Program-made: the position numbers and the translations under genes
Shown here: positions 60,750-64,000 of the stretch, piece by piece
How positions within the stretch are numbered: the first letter of the stretch is position 1
Layout: every line of letters starts with the position of its first letter
NCBI RefSeq assembly: GCF_021227995.1
Contig: NZ_CP089301.1
Location: 3,100,001-3,164,000 of the forward strand
DNA: 64,000 bases
Direction of reading: 5' to 3'
Source of the DNA: Novosphingobium kaempferiae
Lineage (GTDB): Bacteria > Pseudomonadota > Alphaproteobacteria > Sphingomonadales > Sphingomonadaceae
Notes under the pieces: generated by a model
The model's database searches: none
The model's input: only the letters and a program-made list of their open reading frames with translations
What the model was told of the DNA's origin: nothing

Positions 60750-61496
60750 CTAAATTTTAGGCAACGAAAGCGAGGCCACGACCGGCAGGTGGTCGGAACC
60801 TACAGCCGACAACGGGCTATGGTGCACACCGGTTCCCAGCACTGACCACTCTGCGGATACGATGATGCGGTCGAGCGTGGCCATCGGGCGGCGCGAAGGA
60901 AAGCTGCGGCCCGGCGCCAGCACCTGCCAGCCGCCGTCGAACTCGCGCAGGCAGCCGCCGTGCCGCGCCCATTCGTTGAGGTCGCCCATCATCACCGTCG
61001 GCACCCGCGCGTCGCAGCCGGAGCAGTGGGCGAGCACCGAGCGGACCTGATGCCGCCGCCGGATGCCCGAGAGGTCGAGATGCATGCCGACGACGCGCAG
61101 GCGGCGGCCCTCGATGGACAAGTCGGCGCGGATCGCCCCGCGCGGCTCCAGCACCGGCAGCGGCACCGGCGCGGCCTCCACCAGATCGATGCCCTTGCGC
61201 ACGAGGATCGCGTTGCCATGCCAGCCGAGGCTGTCGGGCTTCATGGACAGGGGAACGGGAACGTAGTCGGTCCCCGAATGGATCGCATCGAGCGGCAGCA
61301 CCGCCATGCGCCGGCCATAGCGCCGGTCGACCTCCTGCAGCGCGACGACGTCGGCGTCGATCTCGCGCAGCACCGTCAGGATGCGCTCGGGGTCGCGACG
61401 CCGGTCGAGACCGACGGCCTTGTGGATGTTGTAGCTGGCGAACGTGATCTGCAACGGCGGCGTCCGAAGGGTCCGGTGGAGGGGTGTTCCTAGCAA
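60750..61496 (-). CDS. Endonuclease/exonuclease/phosphatase (EEP) family hydrolase
   Basis: 248 aa. DNase I-like fold: TFASYNIHKAVG (Asn), LQEVDRR (metal Glu), GMHLDLSG (His), MMGDLNEWAR (Asp/Asn) and VGSDHLPVVA (Asp-His). The substrate could be a nucleic acid or a phospho-lipid/inositol phosphate. The family in this form (YafD/ElsH-like) is not assigned. The first ATG is used; a TTG at PPLQI would give a shorter N-terminus. Confidence 0.9.
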   Translation of the reverse strand: MLGTPLHRTLRTPPLQITFASYNIHKAVGLDRRRDPERILTVLREIDADVVALQEVDRRYGRRMAVLPLDAIHSGTDYVPVPLSMKPDSLGWHGNAILVRKGIDLVEAAPVPLPVLEPRGAIRADLSIEGRRLRVVGMHLDLSGIRRRHQVRSVLAHCSGCDARVPTVMMGDLNEWARHGGCLREFDGGWQVLAPGRSFPSRRPMATLDRIIVSAEWSVLGTGVHHSPLSAVGSDHLPVVASLSLPKI

Positions 61497-61583
61497 TCCG
61501 CCGGACCCGCGTCAGGTTCCTGTCAGGTCCGTTCTGGAGCGGCCAGGTGGTCCTCTGGCGCCGTTAGGTTCAGTTCAGTGTGT

Positions 61584-63119
61584 TCACCGTTCCTTAGTGG
61601 CGCTGAACGTGAGGTCGGGGTTGCGCTCCTGCTGGTAGCCGACGTCCCAGGCCGAGCGGGCCATGAACACCGGGTCGCCGTCGCGGTCCTTTGCGAGGTT
61701 CATCTTGTTGAAATCGCTGAATTCCCGCAGCGCCTTGTCGTCGCCCTTGAGCCAGCGCGCGGTGTCGAACGGCGATCCTTCGAGCATCGCCTCCACCTTG
61801 TACTCGGCTTCGAGGCGGCTGATGAGCACGTCGAGCTGGAGCTGGCCGACGACGCCGACGATCCACTGCGAACCGATCTCCGGATAGAAGACCTGGATCA
61901 CGCCCTCTTCCGAAAGATCGTCGAGCGCCTTGCGCAACTGCTTGGTTTTCGTGGGATCCTTCAGCGCGACGCGGCGCAGGATTTCCGGCGCGAAGTTGGG
62001 CAGGCCGGTGAAGCGCACGTCGTTGCGCTCCGACAGCGTATCGCCCACGCGCAGGGTGCCGTGGTTCGGAATGCCGATGATATCGCCCGGCTCCGCATTG
62101 TCCGCGATCTCGCGGTCCTGCGCGAAGAAGAGGATCGGCGAATGCACCGCGATCGGCTTGCCGAGACCCGAGGGCGTCAGCTTCATGCCGCGCTTGAAAG
62201 TACCGGAAACCAGCCGCATGAAGGCGATGCGGTCGCGGTGCATCGGGTCCATGTTGGCCTGCACCTTGAAGATGAAGCCGGTCACTTCCTTGTTGTCCGG
62301 CTCGATCGTCCCCTGCTCGGAGGGCTGCGGACGCGGCGGCGGAGCATGGCGCGAGATCGCGTCGATCAGTTCCGCAACGCCGAAGTTCTTGAGCGCGGAA
62401 CCGAAGTAGACCGGCGTCAGGTCGCCGCCACGATAGGCCTCGACGTCGAATTCCGGATAGCCCGCCTGCGCCAGTTCCAGCTCCTCGGCGACGGCGGCAG
62501 GCAGCGTGGCGCCTTCGTCGACCTTGCCGAGAAACTCCTTTGACGGGCCTTCAGGGCGGCTGATGCGGCCGCTCTCGATGTCGAGGATGCCCTCGAACAG
62601 GCCGCCCATGCCGACCGGCCAGGACATCGGGCACACGTCGAGCGCCAGCATGTCCGCCACTTCGTCGAGCAGATCGAAGCAGGCGCGGCCCTCGCGGTCG
62701 ACCTTGTTGATGAAGGTGATGATCGGAACCGAACGCAGGCGGCAGACCTCGAACAGCTTGCGGGTCTGCGGCTCGATGCCCTTGGCCGCGTCGATCACCA
62801 TAATCGCCGAATCGACCGCGGTGAGCGTGCGGTAGGTGTCTTCCGAGAAGTCCTCGTGCCCCGGCGTGTCGAGCAGGTTGAAGGTGATGCCGTCACGCTC
62901 GAAGGTCATGACCGAGCTGGTCACGGAAATGCCGCGCTGCTGCTCGATCTTCATCCAGTCCGAGCGCGCACGCCGCGCCGCGCCGCGCGCCTTCACCTGC
63001 CCGGCAAGGTGGATAGCGCCGCCCTGCAGCAGCAGCTTTTCGGTCAGCGTGGTCTTGCCGGCGTCAGGGTGCGAGATGATCGCGAAAGTGCGCCGGGACT
63101 GGAAAGGCGAGGTAGTCAT
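61584..63119 (-). CDS. prfC: Peptide chain release factor 3
   Basis: 511 aa. A GTPase that recycles RF1/RF2. G1 SHPDAGKT at 16-23, G3 LLDTPGHEDFSEDT, G4 FINKVDREG, and the RF3-specific KIEQQRGISVTSSVM in the switch region. Domains II and III follow (DPMHRDRIAFMRLVSGTF, LDVLISRLEAEYKVEA). Normal length. Confidence 0.96.
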   Translation of the reverse strand: MTTSPFQSRRTFAIISHPDAGKTTLTEKLLLQGGAIHLAGQVKARGAARRARSDWMKIEQQRGISVTSSVMTFERDGITFNLLDTPGHEDFSEDTYRTLTAVDSAIMVIDAAKGIEPQTRKLFEVCRLRSVPIITFINKVDREGRACFDLLDEVADMLALDVCPMSWPVGMGGLFEGILDIESGRISRPEGPSKEFLGKVDEGATLPAAVAEELELAQAGYPEFDVEAYRGGDLTPVYFGSALKNFGVAELIDAISRHAPPPRPQPSEQGTIEPDNKEVTGFIFKVQANMDPMHRDRIAFMRLVSGTFKRGMKLTPSGLGKPIAVHSPILFFAQDREIADNAEPGDIIGIPNHGTLRVGDTLSERNDVRFTGLPNFAPEILRRVALKDPTKTKQLRKALDDLSEEGVIQVFYPEIGSQWIVGVVGQLQLDVLISRLEAEYKVEAMLEGSPFDTARWLKGDDKALREFSDFNKMNLAKDRDGDPVFMARSAWDVGYQQERNPDLTFSATKER

Positions 63120-63159
63120 CCGGCGCCTTTACTGGCGCCGGATGGATATGGGAAGTGCG

Positions 63160-63909
63160 TCAGCCTTCGCGTGCGATCTGGAAGCCTGCAAACGACTGGT
63201 TCACCGGCATCAGTTCCAGCGTGTTGATGTTGACGTGCGCGGGGAGCGAAGCGACCCACAGCACGGTTTCGGCGATATCCTCACCGGTCATCGGATTCAC
63301 GCCTGCGTAGAACGTGTCCGAGGCCGCCTGATCGCCGCCGTTGCGCACCACGGTGAACTCGGTCTCCACCATGCCCGGCTCAATCGAGGTGACGCGCACG
63401 CCGGTGCCCGACAGGTCCGAGCGCAGGCCGAGCGCGAACTGGCGCACGAAGGCCTTGGTGCCGCCGTAGACGTTGCCCCCGGTATAGGGATAGGTCGCCG
63501 CGACCGAGGACAGCATGACGATCCCGCCCTTGCGCTCGATCAGCCCCGGCAGGAGCTTGTGGGTCAGCGAGACAAGCGCAACGACATTGGTGTCGATCAT
63601 CGTCTTCCAGTTGGCGAGGTCCGACTTCTGCGCAGGCGCGGCGCCGAGCGCGAGACCGGCATTGTTCACGAGGCAGTCGATCTGCGCGAAATCGCCCGGA
63701 AGCGCGGCCAGAGCGGCGTCGCGGGCGGCTTCGTCACGCACGTCGAAGACGGCGGCGTGGAAGCGGTCCGCGCCGAGTTCCGCCGCCAGCGCTTCCAGAC
63801 GCTCGGCGCGGCGACCGGTGCCGATCACACGCCATCCGGCCTTCACGAAGGCGCGGGCGCAGGCCTCGCCGATACCGGCCGTGGCGCCGGTTACGAGTAC
63901 GGTCTTCAT
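63160..63909 (-). CDS. SDR-family NADP-dependent 3-hydroxy acid dehydrogenase (YdfG type)
   Basis: 249 aa. Classical short-chain dehydrogenase: TGATAGIG at 7-14, NNAG at 82-85, catalytic Ser134/135, Tyr148 and Lys152 (YGGTK). The whole sequence follows E. coli YdfG closely in pattern (LPAHVNINTLELMPV near the C-terminus), which oxidises L-allo-threonine, serine and 3-hydroxy acids and reduces malonic semialdehyde. The ATG at 63909 follows AAGGAG; the frame is open six codons further. Confidence 0.93.
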   Translation of the reverse strand: MKTVLVTGATAGIGEACARAFVKAGWRVIGTGRRAERLEALAAELGADRFHAAVFDVRDEAARDAALAALPGDFAQIDCLVNNAGLALGAAPAQKSDLANWKTMIDTNVVALVSLTHKLLPGLIERKGGIVMLSSVAATYPYTGGNVYGGTKAFVRQFALGLRSDLSGTGVRVTSIEPGMVETEFTVVRNGGDQAASDTFYAGVNPMTGEDIAETVLWVASLPAHVNINTLELMPVNQSFAGFQIAREG

Positions 63910-63923
63910 CGGGGAATACTCCT

Positions 63924-64000
63924 TCAATCGGCCGGAAGGACGGTCACGTCCAGGCGGAAGCCGCGCGCCTCACCGGGCGGCAGCGAGATCATGCCGGGCT
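63924..64000 (-). CDS. C-terminal fragment of a further gene, cut by the window end
   Basis: The last 24 or so residues of a minus-strand gene ending in GEARGFRLDVTVLPAD and TGA at 63924-63926, 14 bases before the dehydrogenase start. Its end overlaps the ribosome site region of that gene, so the two are probably co-transcribed. The LPPGE...RLDVTVL pattern loosely recalls the last strands of aldose-epimerase-like barrels, which is too little to assign. Confidence 0.5.
   Translation of the reverse strand, partial: PGMISLPPGEARGFRLDVTVLPAD

Overview
The window reads as chromosomal DNA of a high-GC alphaproteobacterium of the Sphingomonadales, most likely Novosphingobium or a close relative. 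The support is a soluble serine palmitoyltransferase next to a dedicated acyl carrier protein (sphingolipid membranes), a DivK single-domain regulator beside a DUF3572 gene, an argD-argF-hslO operon, a Usg-like protein, an alphaproteobacterial DksA, and a gene-transfer-agent (GTA) cluster of the Rhodobacter capsulatus type. Nearly every base is coding; most gaps hold dispersed palindromic repeats. I saw no rRNA, tRNA, CRISPR array, IS element or integrase.

Layout. 0-9 kb: end of a secreted-protein gene, a CPA2 cation/proton antiporter, a divergent Lrp-type regulator and alanine dehydrogenase pair, a thioesterase, oligopeptidase B, an aminopeptidase P and a cupin. 9-16.6 kb: a secreted EF-hand protein followed by a two-component system, an exported M1 aminopeptidase and a HerA/YjgR-type ATPase. 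16.7-20.8 kb: a tightly packed plus-strand operon (fused PabB-PabC, aminotransferase, RluA-type pseudouridine synthase, ArfB). 20.8-24.8 kb: a small lipoprotein, DUF4112, a peptide-binding lipoprotein, PilZ, DksA and a Sel1-like protein. 24.7-28.1 kb: a five-gene minus-strand operon with overlapping ends, divergent from divK. 28.5-30 kb: acp-spt for sphingolipid synthesis, ending in a clear terminator. 30-36.4 kb: a beta-propeller lipoprotein, FMN reductase, Usg, an NTF2-like / alpha-beta hydrolase / TauD trio and a YqaA/DedA-like membrane protein.

36.6-50.9 kb is the main feature: a co-directional GTA/HK97-type structural cluster. Its order is small terminase, large terminase, portal, small membrane protein, prohead protease, capsid, head-tail connector, a short coupled gene, tail terminator, major tail protein, gp10, tail chaperone, short tape measure, a fused distal-tail protein, the DUF2163 hub, an NlpC/P60 peptidase, a tail-tip protein and DUF2793. 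A near-consensus sigma-70-type promoter sits in front. The absence of integrase, repressor, replication and lysis genes, and a tape measure of only 185 aa, fit a domesticated GTA rather than a prophage. The distal-tail gene carries a 572-residue N-terminal extension with a TIM-barrel-like look and a good internal ribosome-binding site exactly at the gp12 boundary, while the gp15 homologue is much shorter than in R. capsulatus. Palindromic elements sit inside the cluster at two gene junctions.

51-64 kb: an OmpA-family porin, queC, a DUF3617-like protein, hslO-argF-argD, a glycine-rich twin cold-shock protein, a DUF442/TIGR01244 phosphatase-like protein and a nitrogen-control locus. In that locus glnK-amtB lies behind a textbook sigma-54 promoter, followed by a second P-II gene whose leader contains a perfect 33-bp hairpin. 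An EEP-family hydrolase, release factor 3, a YdfG-type dehydrogenase and the tail of one more gene complete the window. Translation start choices are inferred from Shine-Dalgarno placement, gene overlaps and family lengths; no database search was possible.
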